Source: Methanomassiliicoccus sp. (GTDB lineage: Archaea > Thermoplasmatota > Thermoplasmata > Methanomassiliicoccales > Methanomassiliicoccaceae). From it: a stretch of 64,000 nt of DNA. The notes beneath the pieces were generated by a model. The model saw only the letters and a program-made list of their open reading frames with translations. It was not told where the DNA came from and did no database searches. The position numbers and the translations under genes were made by a program. Positions 26,412-34,525 of the stretch are shown here, piece by piece. The first letter of the stretch is position 1; each line of letters starts with the position of its first letter. Location: contig JAWQJJ010000011.1 of the NCBI GenBank assembly GCA_033485155.1, forward strand, positions 1 through 64,000, in the 5' to 3' direction.

Positions 26412-26636
26412 ATGAGATGCTACTACCTCCAGATGGACGGCCGGTGCGAGGGACGGTACAAGGGGTTCGCCTGCATCGGCGAGAAATGCCGGGCGGAAAA
26501 AGACCCGCCCTGCGAGCACTACGTCCAGGGGTTCTACTGCTCCAAGTACCGGCGGTTCGGTTGCGTTGGCCTATCCAACTGCACCGGGCGGGCGGAAGTC
26601 CAGGCTCGGGTAAGGCCGGAGAAAGCCAAGGCCTGA
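26412..26636 (+). CDS. small cysteine-rich protein, second of a tandem pair
   Basis: 74 residues with eight cysteines (Cys3, 12, 21, 26, 34, 42, 50, 56 approximately) spaced through a basic, aromatic-rich chain (CEHYVQGFYCSKYRRFGC). The pattern could hold zinc or an Fe-S cluster, or form disulfides; no signal peptide. ATG directly after the stop of its paralog. No family recognised. Confidence 0.65.
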   Translation: MRCYYLQMDGRCEGRYKGFACIGEKCRAEKDPPCEHYVQGFYCSKYRRFGCVGLSNCTGRAEVQARVRPEKAKA

Positions 26637-27602
26637 TCACAGATCCGGATACAGCTCCTTACGCAGCCGGGGCACCATCGCGGCCATTACTGCCTGTTCT
26701 GCCAGCTTGGTGCGGTCCATGGCCCCGCGGGTCAGGTAGCCGATGGCTCCTTCCTTGCGCCCGTCGATCCCGCTGCCGTAGAGCTCCTTGACCGCCGTGC
26801 CGACCATCTTGCCCTGGCGCACGAGGTCGGCGACCTCGGCGGGGTAGCGGAACCCCATGCCGTGGCCGATGCTGTACCGTCCCCGGCGATCGAGGATGGC
26901 GCAGTACTGCACGTCGTAGAGGCCGTCAGCGGTATCGAACACCCCGGCTTCCAGGCCCACGCTGAGGTCCGCCTCGCCCATGGCCAGGGAGGCCCGGTTG
27001 ATGGCCCCCTGTCTTGTGTCCTTGCCCCAGGGCTGGTCCGGCACCCCCGAGGGGACGTCCACGCTGCGCACCTCCAACTGTCGGTAGAAGAGGGATAGCA
27101 CGCTGCGCGTCGCGGCGCTCTTAACCGGGTTGATGGAGCCGACATTGACCACCAGCGGCCGGAGCAGACGGCCCTCGGCATCGATCTCCCCGGCCAGGAT
27201 GCGCCGGGCGGCGATGGGCGTGAAGTCATCGGCCAGGACGTGGGGCACCTCCACCAGCTTGAGAGGGGGCAGCCCCAGGTCGTACCTCTTGACGTTGATG
27301 GCCTCGCCCGTCCTCCTGGTCTCCGGCGACACGATGAGGGTGTCGATGTCCCACCGGACGTCCACGTGCTCGTCCGGACGGTCGATCACCGCCAGCGTCC
27401 AGTTGGTGCCCTTGGTCCTCAGGTACCTCTCCAGATCGGCCTTCCTCTCCCACAGCGGCCGGACGGCCGATTTGCTGCGGGAGGCCATGGTCTCGGAGGT
27501 GATGCCCACCAGGACCTCGTCGCCGAGGTCGAAGGCCCGGTCCAGCAGGGCCCGGTGGCCGCGATGCAGGACGTTGAAGGTTCCCCCCACAGCGACCTTC
27601 AT
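26637..27602 (-). CDS. bifunctional phosphopantetheine adenylyltransferase / DUF84 NTPase fusion
   Basis: 321 residues in two clear parts. Residues 1 to about 147 are archaeal PPAT (coenzyme A synthesis, 4'-phosphopantetheine to dephospho-CoA), a nucleotidyltransferase with GGTFNVLHRGH (HxGH at 13-16) and VSPETRRTGEAIN. From about 150 the sequence is the DUF84/YjjX inosine/xanthosine triphosphatase family, with VVNVGSINPVKSAATR, SGVPDQPWG and VGLEAGV, which removes non-canonical nucleotides. ATG start at 27602. Shares a minus-strand transcript with the DUF2116 gene 4 bases upstream. Confidence 0.9.
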   Translation of the reverse strand: MKVAVGGTFNVLHRGHRALLDRAFDLGDEVLVGITSETMASRSKSAVRPLWERKADLERYLRTKGTNWTLAVIDRPDEHVDVRWDIDTLIVSPETRRTGEAINVKRYDLGLPPLKLVEVPHVLADDFTPIAARRILAGEIDAEGRLLRPLVVNVGSINPVKSAATRSVLSLFYRQLEVRSVDVPSGVPDQPWGKDTRQGAINRASLAMGEADLSVGLEAGVFDTADGLYDVQYCAILDRRGRYSIGHGMGFRYPAEVADLVRQGKMVGTAVKELYGSGIDGRKEGAIGYLTRGAMDRTKLAEQAVMAAMVPRLRKELYPDL

Positions 27603-27606
27603 GGCA

Positions 27607-27798
27607 TCATCTCATCAGCAGCAGGGCGGCGATGAGCACGACCATGGCCACTCCGTACAATATCAGGAGCTGGCGCTTCTTCGACCGGAGGTTGTCACTG
27701 GACGCCGCCTGGCACTCGTCGGAACAGAAACGACCCTCCCCTAGATGCGCCTTGCCGCACTTCGCGCAGTGGCGGTGCTGGGGGATCTTCTCGCTCAT
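27607..27798 (-). CDS. DUF2116-type zinc-ribbon membrane protein
   Basis: 63 residues. The N-terminal treble-clef-like ribbon has HCAKCGKAH and RFCSDEC (four Cys). A basic linker (LRSKKRQ) follows, then a single C-terminal membrane helix (LLILYGVAMVVLIAALLLM). This matches the small archaeal DUF2116 family, of unknown role. ATG start. Directly precedes the PPAT fusion gene on the same strand with a 4-base gap. Confidence 0.85.
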   Translation of the reverse strand: MSEKIPQHRHCAKCGKAHLGEGRFCSDECQAASSDNLRSKKRQLLILYGVAMVVLIAALLLMR

Positions 27799-27866
27799 GC
27801 CCGCCCCATTGGCACCGCCTGTTAAAAGGTTTCCTAATCTGCCGATGCTTCCTCTAAACGGAGCGC

Positions 27867-28334
27867 TCAGTAACCCGATTTCTTGCCGGTGATGGTCTCC
27901 AGCTCGATCTTGATGATGGCCATGTCCCGGAGGCCCTCGGGCGCGTACTCGAACTTCTGATCTCCGAACGCCTGAGCCATGATCACGTCCATGGCCTTCT
28001 TCTTCTCCGCCTCATCCTCCACGAACTTGGCCCGTCCGGTGGCGATGACGCTCTTGAACCGGATGGTGGACTTGCAGGAGGTGTCCAGCGGGCCCTGCAC
28101 CAGCTCATGGCCGGTGTCAACGGCGATGCATACCCTGTTGTTCTCCCGGAGCACGTCGATCTTGCGCCCGTGCTTGGACGAATGCAGGTATATGACTCCG
28201 TTCCTGTAACCGAAGGTCGTGGGGACCACGTACGGCATGCTGCCGTCGCACAGTCCCATCCGGCATACGTTCACCTTGGTCAACAGCTCCTCGATCTCGT
28301 AGCGGTCGGTGATCTCCTTTTCCCTTAGCCTCAT
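27867..28334 (-). CDS. pyridoxamine 5'-phosphate oxidase-like flavoprotein (Nim-like)
   Basis: 155 residues from the ATG at 28334. Split-barrel FMN-binding fold: the family start MRLREKEITDRYEIEELL, then GLCDGSMPYVVPTTFGYRNG, LHSSKHGRKIDVLR, and IRFKSVIATGRAKFVED. This subgroup includes nitroimidazole reductases and other FMN-binding proteins; the substrate is unknown. The frame opens 25 codons earlier, but that stretch includes the TATA-like TTTTTATTTCC promoter. Between DUF2116 and a small Cys/His protein, all on the minus strand. Confidence 0.82.
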   Translation of the reverse strand: MRLREKEITDRYEIEELLTKVNVCRMGLCDGSMPYVVPTTFGYRNGVIYLHSSKHGRKIDVLRENNRVCIAVDTGHELVQGPLDTSCKSTIRFKSVIATGRAKFVEDEAEKKKAMDVIMAQAFGDQKFEYAPEGLRDMAIIKIELETITGKKSGY

Positions 28335-28386
28335 CGTTATCCAGTTAGAATCTGGCCACCGGAAATAAAAAGGTATCGTGGGGGAG

Positions 28387-28545
28387 CTAGCTAGAATGGA
28401 TCTCCTCAAGGATGTCGAGCTTCTCGGGCATCTCGTTGCTGTTGTGTATGTTCATGATGTGGTAACGAAGGTCCTTCCTCAGCTCCCGTTCGTCATCGCC
28501 GTAGGCGATGTACTCGCACCCATCGCGTGGACAGATCGCCTTCAT
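28387..28545 (-). CDS. 52-residue Cys/His small protein
   Basis: Reads from an ATG at 28545 to a TAG at 28389-28387. The peptide has a C-x4-C near the start (CPRDGC), an acidic middle and HIMNIH, so Cys5, Cys10, His29 and His34 have the spacing of a C2H2 zinc finger. The C-terminus is acidic and helical (EKLDILEEI). A short GGGGCTTGGAAG stands before the start. No family is named with certainty; it resembles small archaeal zinc-finger proteins. Lies downstream of trmY on the same strand. Confidence 0.6.
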   Translation of the reverse strand: MKAICPRDGCEYIAYGDDERELRKDLRYHIMNIHNSNEMPEKLDILEEIHSS

Positions 28546-28595
28546 CTTCCAAGCCCCACGTCACTATTGCCGGTATGGGATAAGAAGATTAGCCT

Positions 28596-29183
28596 TTAAC
28601 CGCGCCTGTCCAGCTCATTGAGCATGATGGTGATGGAGTGGTCGGCGTGATAGGACAAAGGGCCGAGGGTGATGGTCTGGGGTTCGTATCTCAGCAGCTC
28701 GGCCTCCTCGTCCTCGCGGAGGTCCTGATGGTCGGATACGATGAATGTCAGGTCGCCGCCCATCTCCTGCTCCCGGACGTCCTGTCCGTCCTCCTTGAGG
28801 TAGATCAGGCGGGAGACCGGGGCGAGGTCGTCGAGGACCTGTTTGAACGATCGCCGGGAGATGTATATGCCCGGCGACGATCTCATCTCCTCCCCGTCCA
28901 GCTTCTTGACCAGAGCGTTGCGGACCAGGGCTCCGGTAGATCGCTCGTCGGGGTTCAGGTAGCGTACCTCCGCCCCGTTGATGCGGATCGTGCGCGGGGG
29001 GTCCGGCTCCCCCTGCAGGATGAGGTAGATCTCGGTATCCCGACGTATGCCGTGCGACAGGAAGAGCGCGGAATTGATGCACCGCAGTAGGATGTCCAAT
29101 CTCCCCGCTCCTCCGGCCATGTCGTCCAGCTTGAAGTCCCCGGCGGTGACCGCCTTGTGGCCGACCACGATGAAGCGCTTCAT
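28596..29183 (-). CDS. trmY: tRNA (pseudouridine(54)-N1)-methyltransferase
   Basis: 195 residues of the SPOUT methyltransferase TrmY. It starts FIVVGHKAVTAGDF, with ILLRCINSALFLSHGIR, IYLILQGEPDPP, and the knot region FIVSDHQDL and TLGPLSYHADHSI. Methylates N1 of pseudouridine 54 in archaeal tRNAs using AdoMet. ATG start. Overlaps the end of srp54 by 4 bases, so the two are co-transcribed. Confidence 0.95.
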   Translation of the reverse strand: MKRFIVVGHKAVTAGDFKLDDMAGGAGRLDILLRCINSALFLSHGIRRDTEIYLILQGEPDPPRTIRINGAEVRYLNPDERSTGALVRNALVKKLDGEEMRSSPGIYISRRSFKQVLDDLAPVSRLIYLKEDGQDVREQEMGGDLTFIVSDHQDLREDEEAELLRYEPQTITLGPLSYHADHSITIMLNELDRRG

Positions 29184-30520
29184 TGCGACGGCCCCATCTC
29201 GCCAGATTGGAACTGCTTCATCAGCTGCTTACGGAACTTGCGGTTGCCCATGAAGCCCTTCACCGCCTTCTTGGACATGTTGTACTGCTTGAGGAGCTCG
29301 CGGACGTCCTTGCCCTCGACGCCGGCGCCTCGGGCGATGCGGTTGATGCGGGTGGATTTGATCAGCCGGGGGTCCTCCATCTCCTCCTCGGTCATGGAGT
29401 CCATGATGTACTTGAACTTGCGGAGCTTGTCCTGGCTCTCCTCCATGTTGATCTTGTCGCTCATGCCCGGCATGCCTGGAAGCATAGATACCAGTTTCTT
29501 AAGCGGCCCCATGTTGGTGAGCATCTCCATCTGCTCGTACATCTCCTTTAGGGTGAAGCGACCGGCCATCATCTTCTTGACCGTTTCCTCGGCCTCCGCC
29601 TCCGATATATTGTCCTTGGCCGCTTCCAGCAGGCTCTGGATGTCTCCCATCCCCAGCAGGCGGGAGATGAACCGGGTGGGTTCAAAGGGCTCCAGGTCGA
29701 TGAGGTGCTCGCCCGTGCCGATGAACACGATGGAGGCTTGGGTCTGGGCGACCGCGCTGAGCGCCCCGCCCCCCTTGGCCGTCCCGTCCATCTTGGTGAT
29801 GATGACGCTGGTGACCCCCACCGCATCGTGGAACGCCTTGGCCTGCGGGCCGGCCTGCTGGCCGACCGCCGCGTCGAGGACCAGGATGCGCTCCGTCGGC
29901 TTGACCACCTCGGCCACGCGCTTCAGCTCGCTGATGAGGTCGTCCTCGAGGGCGTGGCGGCCGGAGGTGTCGACCAGGACGACATCCATGTGCGAGAAGT
30001 GCTCCATCCCCTCCCGGGCGATCTTGGAAGCATCCTTCTCCCCCGGCCGGCCGTACAGCTGCACGCCGACCTTCTCGGAGATCTGCTGCAATTGGTCATA
30101 AGCGGCGGGACGGTGGACGTCGGCGGCGATGACCCCGACCTTGAGCCCCTTCTTGTGGAAGTACCTGGCCAGCTTGCCGGTGGTGGTCGTCTTCCCTTGC
30201 CCATACAACCCAACCATCATGATGGTCTGCTTGGCGATGGGGAGCGGCCTGGGCGTCCCCAGGATCTTGGTCAGCTCGTCGTAGATGATGCGGACGACAT
30301 GCTCCTTGGGACTTGTTCCGGCCGGCGGCTGCTCGTTGAGCGCCCTGCGCTCGACCTCCTTGGTCATCTCCAGAACCAGCTTGACGTTCACATCGGCCTG
30401 CAGGAGGGCTCTCTGGATGTCCCGGGTGATCTCCTTTACCAGGGCTTCGTCGATGTGCGATGCCCCGGTGATCTTCTTCAGGACGTTGCGGAGCGATTGG
30501 CCAAGGTTTTCCAGCACCAT
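29180..30520 (-). CDS. srp54: signal recognition particle GTPase SRP54
   Basis: 446 residues: N domain (MVLENLGQSLRNVLKKI), G domain with GLYGQGKTTT (G1), DVHRPAAYDQL, VDTSGRHALE (G3) and TKMDGTAKGGG (G4), and a C-terminal Met-rich M domain (MYEQMEML, SMLPGMPGM, RIARGAGVEGKDVREL) that binds 7S RNA and signal sequences. Targets membrane and secreted proteins co-translationally. ATG start at 30520. Overlaps trmY. Confidence 0.97.
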   Translation of the reverse strand: MVLENLGQSLRNVLKKITGASHIDEALVKEITRDIQRALLQADVNVKLVLEMTKEVERRALNEQPPAGTSPKEHVVRIIYDELTKILGTPRPLPIAKQTIMMVGLYGQGKTTTTGKLARYFHKKGLKVGVIAADVHRPAAYDQLQQISEKVGVQLYGRPGEKDASKIAREGMEHFSHMDVVLVDTSGRHALEDDLISELKRVAEVVKPTERILVLDAAVGQQAGPQAKAFHDAVGVTSVIITKMDGTAKGGGALSAVAQTQASIVFIGTGEHLIDLEPFEPTRFISRLLGMGDIQSLLEAAKDNISEAEAEETVKKMMAGRFTLKEMYEQMEMLTNMGPLKKLVSMLPGMPGMSDKINMEESQDKLRKFKYIMDSMTEEEMEDPRLIKSTRINRIARGAGVEGKDVRELLKQYNMSKKAVKGFMGNRKFRKQLMKQFQSGEMGPSQ

Positions 30521-30691
30521 CTGAGTACCTGGGTAGCTGAGAGCGGATGAGCGTTTTAAATGTTATTGTCATCGTCCCCGCCATGCGGCCCACCTTCACC
30601 ATGTCGGTGGCCGCATCCCATGAGGTCGACTCTGGAATCCCATTCTTCCGACATCGATATTCGACGCCGATCAGCGATATCTTTATCGTCA

Positions 30692-30711
30692 TGGAAAGTA
30701 TACTTTCCATT
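30692..30711. promoter_or_regulatory. 20-bp perfect palindrome, likely operator of the XRE regulator
   Basis: ATGGAAAGTATACTTTCCAT is fully self-complementary and sits 21 bases before the GTG start of the XRE regulator gene, overlapping the expected promoter and start of transcription. A dimeric helix-turn-helix repressor binding its own promoter is the simplest reading. No second copy was noticed in the window. Confidence 0.7.
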
Positions 30712-30731
30712 TGTAAGGTGATGCGGGAGCC

Positions 30732-30929
30732 GTGAAGAACAGATTGGAAGAGTTCAGGAAACTGCGGGGGATCAGGCAGGAGGACCTGGCCGCCGATCTG
30801 GAGGTGTCACGACAAACCATCGGTTCCCTGGAGAACGGACGGTATAATCCGTCCATCGTCCTGGCGATAAGGATCGCCAGGTACTTTGGGGTCCCCGTCG
30901 AGGAGATGTTCATCTATGAAGATGATTAA
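30732..30929 (+). CDS. XRE-family helix-turn-helix regulator
   Basis: 65 residues, almost all HTH: MKNRLEEFRKLRGIRQEDLA, then VSRQTIGSLENGRYNPS, a canonical XRE/Cro fold, with a short acidic tail. It has no effector domain and resembles small regulators that pair with membrane proteins. GTG start. Overlaps the next gene by 14 bases, so the two are translated together. The palindrome at 30692 is the likely binding site. Confidence 0.9.
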   Translation: MKNRLEEFRKLRGIRQEDLAADLEVSRQTIGSLENGRYNPSIVLAIRIARYFGVPVEEMFIYEDD

Positions 30930-31356
30930 GGAGATAGGATCAAGTAGGGCCTCGTCTGCGGCGCTGGCGGCCGCGGGCATCTTGTTGTTGATCGCAGGCG
31001 TTATCGCGTCGTCCGATGGCCACGAAGCCATTGCCGGCTCCTGCTTCGGTCTCGGGGCAGCGGCCACGGCGTTGGGCATCGGCCGAATTCTCATGATGTC
31101 CTTCCAATCCGAGGAGGATATCGAGGAGGTCGAGCGCAGGAAGAAGATCGAAGTCGAGGATGAGCGCAACATCGGCATCCGCGATAGGGCAGGCAGCTCC
31201 GTCAACCGCATCACGACATATCTTCTATGCATCCTGATCATCGGGGCGAGCTTGCTCGGAGCGGATCTTGCTGTCATCCTGATGCTGATCGTGCTGTTGG
31301 CGGTCCGGTTCATCCTGCTGGTCGCCTATCACGACCACTATGCCCGGACGACCTGA
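30916..31356 (+). CDS. membrane protein partner of the XRE regulator (DUF2178-like)
   Basis: About 146 residues from the ATG at 30916. Two hydrophobic hairpins (about 15-60 and 105-140) flank a charged cytoplasmic loop, EEDIEEVERRKKIEVEDERN, followed by RDRAGSSVNRIT, a pattern seen in DUF2178-type proteins. Such proteins commonly sit next to an XRE regulator, as here. The role is unknown, possibly sensing membrane state. TGA stop. Confidence 0.75.
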   Translation: MKMIKEIGSSRASSAALAAAGILLLIAGVIASSDGHEAIAGSCFGLGAAATALGIGRILMMSFQSEEDIEEVERRKKIEVEDERNIGIRDRAGSSVNRITTYLLCILIIGASLLGADLAVILMLIVLLAVRFILLVAYHDHYARTT

Positions 31357-31402
31357 GGGTTCAACGGCCTGAGTTTATTCGCAGTGGCCGTCACGGCTCG
31401 TC

Positions 31403-32101
31403 CTAGAGCCGCAGGGTGCCTCCCGGGGTAAGGGCCTCGATCCTTATCCCCTTCTCTTCTTTCATCCTATCAACAAGCCCCTGAGGGTCGGCCTTGAGGC
31501 GGTGCATGGGGACCACCACCGACGGTCGCATCAGCTTCACCGCCTCGGCGGCCTCGGCCACGTCCATGGTGAACCTGCCGCCGATGGGCAGGAGGGCGAC
31601 GTCCAGCGGTCCCAAGGCCCTCATCTCTTCGATGAGGCCGGTGTCCCCGGCGTGGTAGATGCGCTTGCCGCCGATCTCCAGCACATACCCCACACCCTGG
31701 CCCTTGGGATGATATGTCGTCCTCCTGCTCCCCTCGGGGTTGTAGGCGTGGACGACCTTGACCACGAGGCCGTCCAGGTCGAGGGAGTCGCCCGGCTTAA
31801 CCGAGGTCATACGATGGCCCAGCTTCTTCCGGCAGCTCTCCGGGGCGATGATCCTGGCCTCCGGTCCCGCCAGGCGCTCCACCAGCCCCGTGGCCAGATG
31901 ATCCATGTGGGCGTGGGATACGAGAACGAGGTCCCCTCTGCCTACACCGCTAGGAAGCATAAGGTTCCGACCATGGGGCGGAAAGGCCAGCCGGACCATG
32001 TCCCAGAGGGTGTTGGAGAGGGCCGGGTCGAAGTATACTGTCCTGCCATTCGCCGTGACCTGGACAAAGGACTGCGGGAACCAACGGAGCTCGATGACCA
32101 T
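31403..32101 (-). CDS. UPF0173-type metallo-hydrolase
   Basis: About 232 residues from the ATG at 32101. Metallo-beta-lactamase fold: IELRWFPQSFVQV, the zinc motif SHAHMDH, then YHAGDTGLIEEM, LPIGGRFTMD and VVPMH with further metal ligands. This family is widespread in archaea, with no firm substrate. An earlier TTG at 32143 gives a less typical N-terminus. TAG stop. The AT-rich region to 32328 holds its promoter. Confidence 0.85.
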   Translation of the reverse strand: MVIELRWFPQSFVQVTANGRTVYFDPALSNTLWDMVRLAFPPHGRNLMLPSGVGRGDLVLVSHAHMDHLATGLVERLAGPEARIIAPESCRKKLGHRMTSVKPGDSLDLDGLVVKVVHAYNPEGSRRTTYHPKGQGVGYVLEIGGKRIYHAGDTGLIEEMRALGPLDVALLPIGGRFTMDVAEAAEAVKLMRPSVVVPMHRLKADPQGLVDRMKEEKGIRIEALTPGGTLRL

Positions 32102-32328
32102 GGGCCAGATATGGCCGTCCAGAGCAATAATGCTCCGTTCCAAGAGAAGGCAAAAAAAGGAAGTGGGAAGGGCTAGCTCTGTCAGAAGGGATGGGATGCA
32201 CTCTGTAAACTAGCCCAACGCTTCCCGTTCCTAATATTATCTCCAGGCTATATATAGCTTATGTCAACAGTTTCGAATAATATAGGGAATCAAAAATATG
32301 GTTATATAAGGGGTTTATAAAAAGGGGT

Positions 32329-33198
32329 TTAGAGATAGCCGGACTTCTGCAGGGCCATCAGGTCCTCAGTGCTGAGCTTCTCGCCGGCCTTGAACTTGTC
32401 GAAGATCTTTTCCGCCTCTTCCTTGGCTGAGGCTTCGTCGTCCTTCTTCTTGGCCTTCCTGGCCTTCTGCCTCATGCCGGCGATGATCTTGTCATAGTCA
32501 TGCACCTGGCGGATGTTCTCGATGTGCTTCTTGTGCTCTTCGTCGGCGTTGACCTTGTTGGCGATGAAGGACTCCTGGGCGGAGTCAGCTTCCTTCCTCA
32601 GGGCGTCGGCCTGCTCGTAAAGGCCGATCATCGCGTCATGCTCGGCCTGGGCCTTCTCGGCGGACTCGGAAACGGAGCGGTGGTGGGATTCGGCCTGGTC
32701 CTTGGCATCGCGGAGCTCCTTGATGGCGTTCTTGACCTCTTCGTTCTGGTCGTAAGCCTTCTCGCGCTCCTTGATCTGGGCCTGCAGCTGCCCCATCTGT
32801 TCGATGATCTCCTGCTCCTTCTCCTTGGAGAGGACAGAGGTCATCTGCTTGAACTCAAGGGTCTTGAGCTCCTTCTTCAGCTTGGAGACCGGAGGACCGT
32901 TCTTCGGAAGGTTGTCCTTCTTGATCTTTGTAACCTTCTCGTTCAGCTCGTTGACGAGTTTGTTCCATTTGTCCCTCTGCTCCTTCGATTCCCGGACCTT
33001 GACGTTCAGTTGGTCACGGGCCTCGCGGTGCTTGGCGGCCTGGTCAACAAGCTCCCTGACCTTTCCGTTCAGGGTGTCCCTCTTCTCAACCCACTCTCTG
33101 GTCTTCTCATTCAATTCGTCGCGGGCCTTCCTGTGCCTCTCGGCCTCGACGTTATGGAGTTGGCGCTTCTGTTCGAGCTCCTCCAAGAGTTCAGTCAT
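32329..33198 (-). CDS. COG1340-type coiled-coil protein
   Basis: About 289 residues from the ATG at 33198, nearly all charged heptad-repeat helix (for example RKARDELNEKTREW and REARDQLNVKVRE), with a short break near NLPKNGPPVSKL. It ends with a small helical domain (EEAEKIFDKFKAGEKLSTEDLMALQKSGYL region). This matches the conserved archaeal coiled-coil family COG1340, of unknown role, and suggests a structural or scaffold function. The frame extends to 33249 but the added residues are atypical. The AT-rich spacer upstream includes its promoter. Confidence 0.85.
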   Translation of the reverse strand: MTELLEELEQKRQLHNVEAERHRKARDELNEKTREWVEKRDTLNGKVRELVDQAAKHREARDQLNVKVRESKEQRDKWNKLVNELNEKVTKIKKDNLPKNGPPVSKLKKELKTLEFKQMTSVLSKEKEQEIIEQMGQLQAQIKEREKAYDQNEEVKNAIKELRDAKDQAESHHRSVSESAEKAQAEHDAMIGLYEQADALRKEADSAQESFIANKVNADEEHKKHIENIRQVHDYDKIIAGMRQKARKAKKKDDEASAKEEAEKIFDKFKAGEKLSTEDLMALQKSGYL

Positions 33199-33311
33199 AC
33201 GTTCACACTCAATAGCAAGCGAATAAAATTGCTTGGCAATAATGGGCATACCGACCCTTGTTTATAATATTTGCTATTTCTGAGATTTTAACATGCCAGG
33301 CCAGGCTGATG

Positions 33312-33740
33312 TTACTTTTTTTCCACGGGCTTTCCGTCGAACAATCTCTGATCGCCCTTGCCGTCGGGCTTTCCCGGCTCGAGCTGGACTTCGTGCCAGT
33401 CATCGCCGAAGCGGTCGGCACCACCGGTCTTTAGCTGGAACTTGACCCTGAGGCTGCCGTCCTCAAAGAAGACGTAGGCGTTCTTGAGCATGGAGATGTA
33501 ATAGGATACCCTCTTGCCTTGCTGGGACAGCCGCCTTTCCTGGCAGACGAGCAGGCCAGCAGCCTCGAGGTCCTTGATGCGCCGGTAGGTCGCGGCGATA
33601 GGTATGCCGTACTTGGCGGCGATATCCTGGGCCGATTTGGGCTGGCGCACTGTGGCCACGAGGATCTTGATAGAATACTCGTCGGTCAGCAACTGTGAAA
33701 CTCGGAGGACATCTATGCCAATCCCCTCGTCATCTCCCAT
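33312..33740 (-). CDS. ArsR-like winged-helix regulator 1
   Basis: About 142 residues from the ATG at 33740 (a TTG lies one codon earlier). The winged-helix part (about 12-85) has SQLLTDEYSIKILVATVRQPKSA, GIPIAATYRRIKDLEAAGLL and a wing with KRVSYY. The C-terminal part is polar with KFQLKTGG. It is a paralog of the gene at 33889: both share the DEY-KIL start, the YRR helix and KRVSYY/KKVSYY. Likely a repressor or regulator of nearby functions; the ligand is unknown. Confidence 0.8.
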   Translation of the reverse strand: MGDDEGIGIDVLRVSQLLTDEYSIKILVATVRQPKSAQDIAAKYGIPIAATYRRIKDLEAAGLLVCQERRLSQQGKRVSYYISMLKNAYVFFEDGSLRVKFQLKTGGADRFGDDWHEVQLEPGKPDGKGDQRLFDGKPVEKK

Positions 33741-33888
33741 CAAGGGGGATATCGACTTTATATTAAATTGTCGTTGGGTTGGTTTGCCCAGAGAACGATT
33801 GTCGATCCTGCAAGGGGCTATATCCTTGTTTATCCGTAATGATTATGAAGTACGCCCGGGGAACGGTTTATTTCGATAATCGCGTTCA

Positions 33889-34254
33889 TCAGGCGTCTTC
33901 GGTCCCGTCGATGACCGGGGCATTGCCGACATGAGACAGCTCGGACTCCGGCAGGAAATTGATCTCCAGGTCGAACTTCCCCGCGTTGAAAGTGACCTTG
34001 GCCATGTTGACCGCGCACTCGTAGTAGGAGACCTTCTTTCCGCGGTATACCTCTTCGAAGCCGACACACTTCACCAAGCCGAACTCCTCCATCTTGGCCA
34101 TTCTCCTGTAGGCCACGGCTATGGGGATGACGCACTCTCGACTGACCTGCTGTACCGACATTGGGTGCTTGTATGTGGCACTGAGGATCTTACCGGCATA
34201 CTCGTCGGATATGAGCCGCGATAGTTCCTCATCGCGGAACTCGTTTCCTTCCAT
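33889..34254 (-). CDS. ArsR-like winged-helix regulator 2
   Basis: 121 residues, same fold as the previous gene: SRLISDEYAGKILSATYKHPMSV, IPIAVAYRRMAKMEEFGLV, and wing KKVSYYECAVNMAKV, then an acidic tail. The two tandem copies suggest a duplication, perhaps forming heterodimers. ATG at 34254. The AT-rich upstream DNA (34260-34520) may carry the promoter. Confidence 0.8.
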   Translation of the reverse strand: MEGNEFRDEELSRLISDEYAGKILSATYKHPMSVQQVSRECVIPIAVAYRRMAKMEEFGLVKCVGFEEVYRGKKVSYYECAVNMAKVTFNAGKFDLEINFLPESELSHVGNAPVIDGTEDA

Positions 34255-34525
34255 CGGAACGAGAATTTGAGGGGGTTATTAAAGATATTCCCATAAAAAT
34301 ATCAATGCTGATATTTTATTCTAGCTCATGTACCGATATATAGCCAGCAAATATATTTGTCGGACATATGTCGGCCGTTTTTACATCATTTTCGGTCCTT
34401 CCGTTTCCGGTTTTCTGTATCCGGGGCGTTCCATTTTTGATATCTTAATAGATATTATTATTATAATATATTTTAAAAGTTACCTTATAATTATCGAACC
34501 TCGGCCAATGGTCGGAGCACGAGGC

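Noticed and set aside
29157-30101. 314-codon plus-strand frame
   Set aside because: Antisense to srp54; Ser/Arg-rich, no motif.
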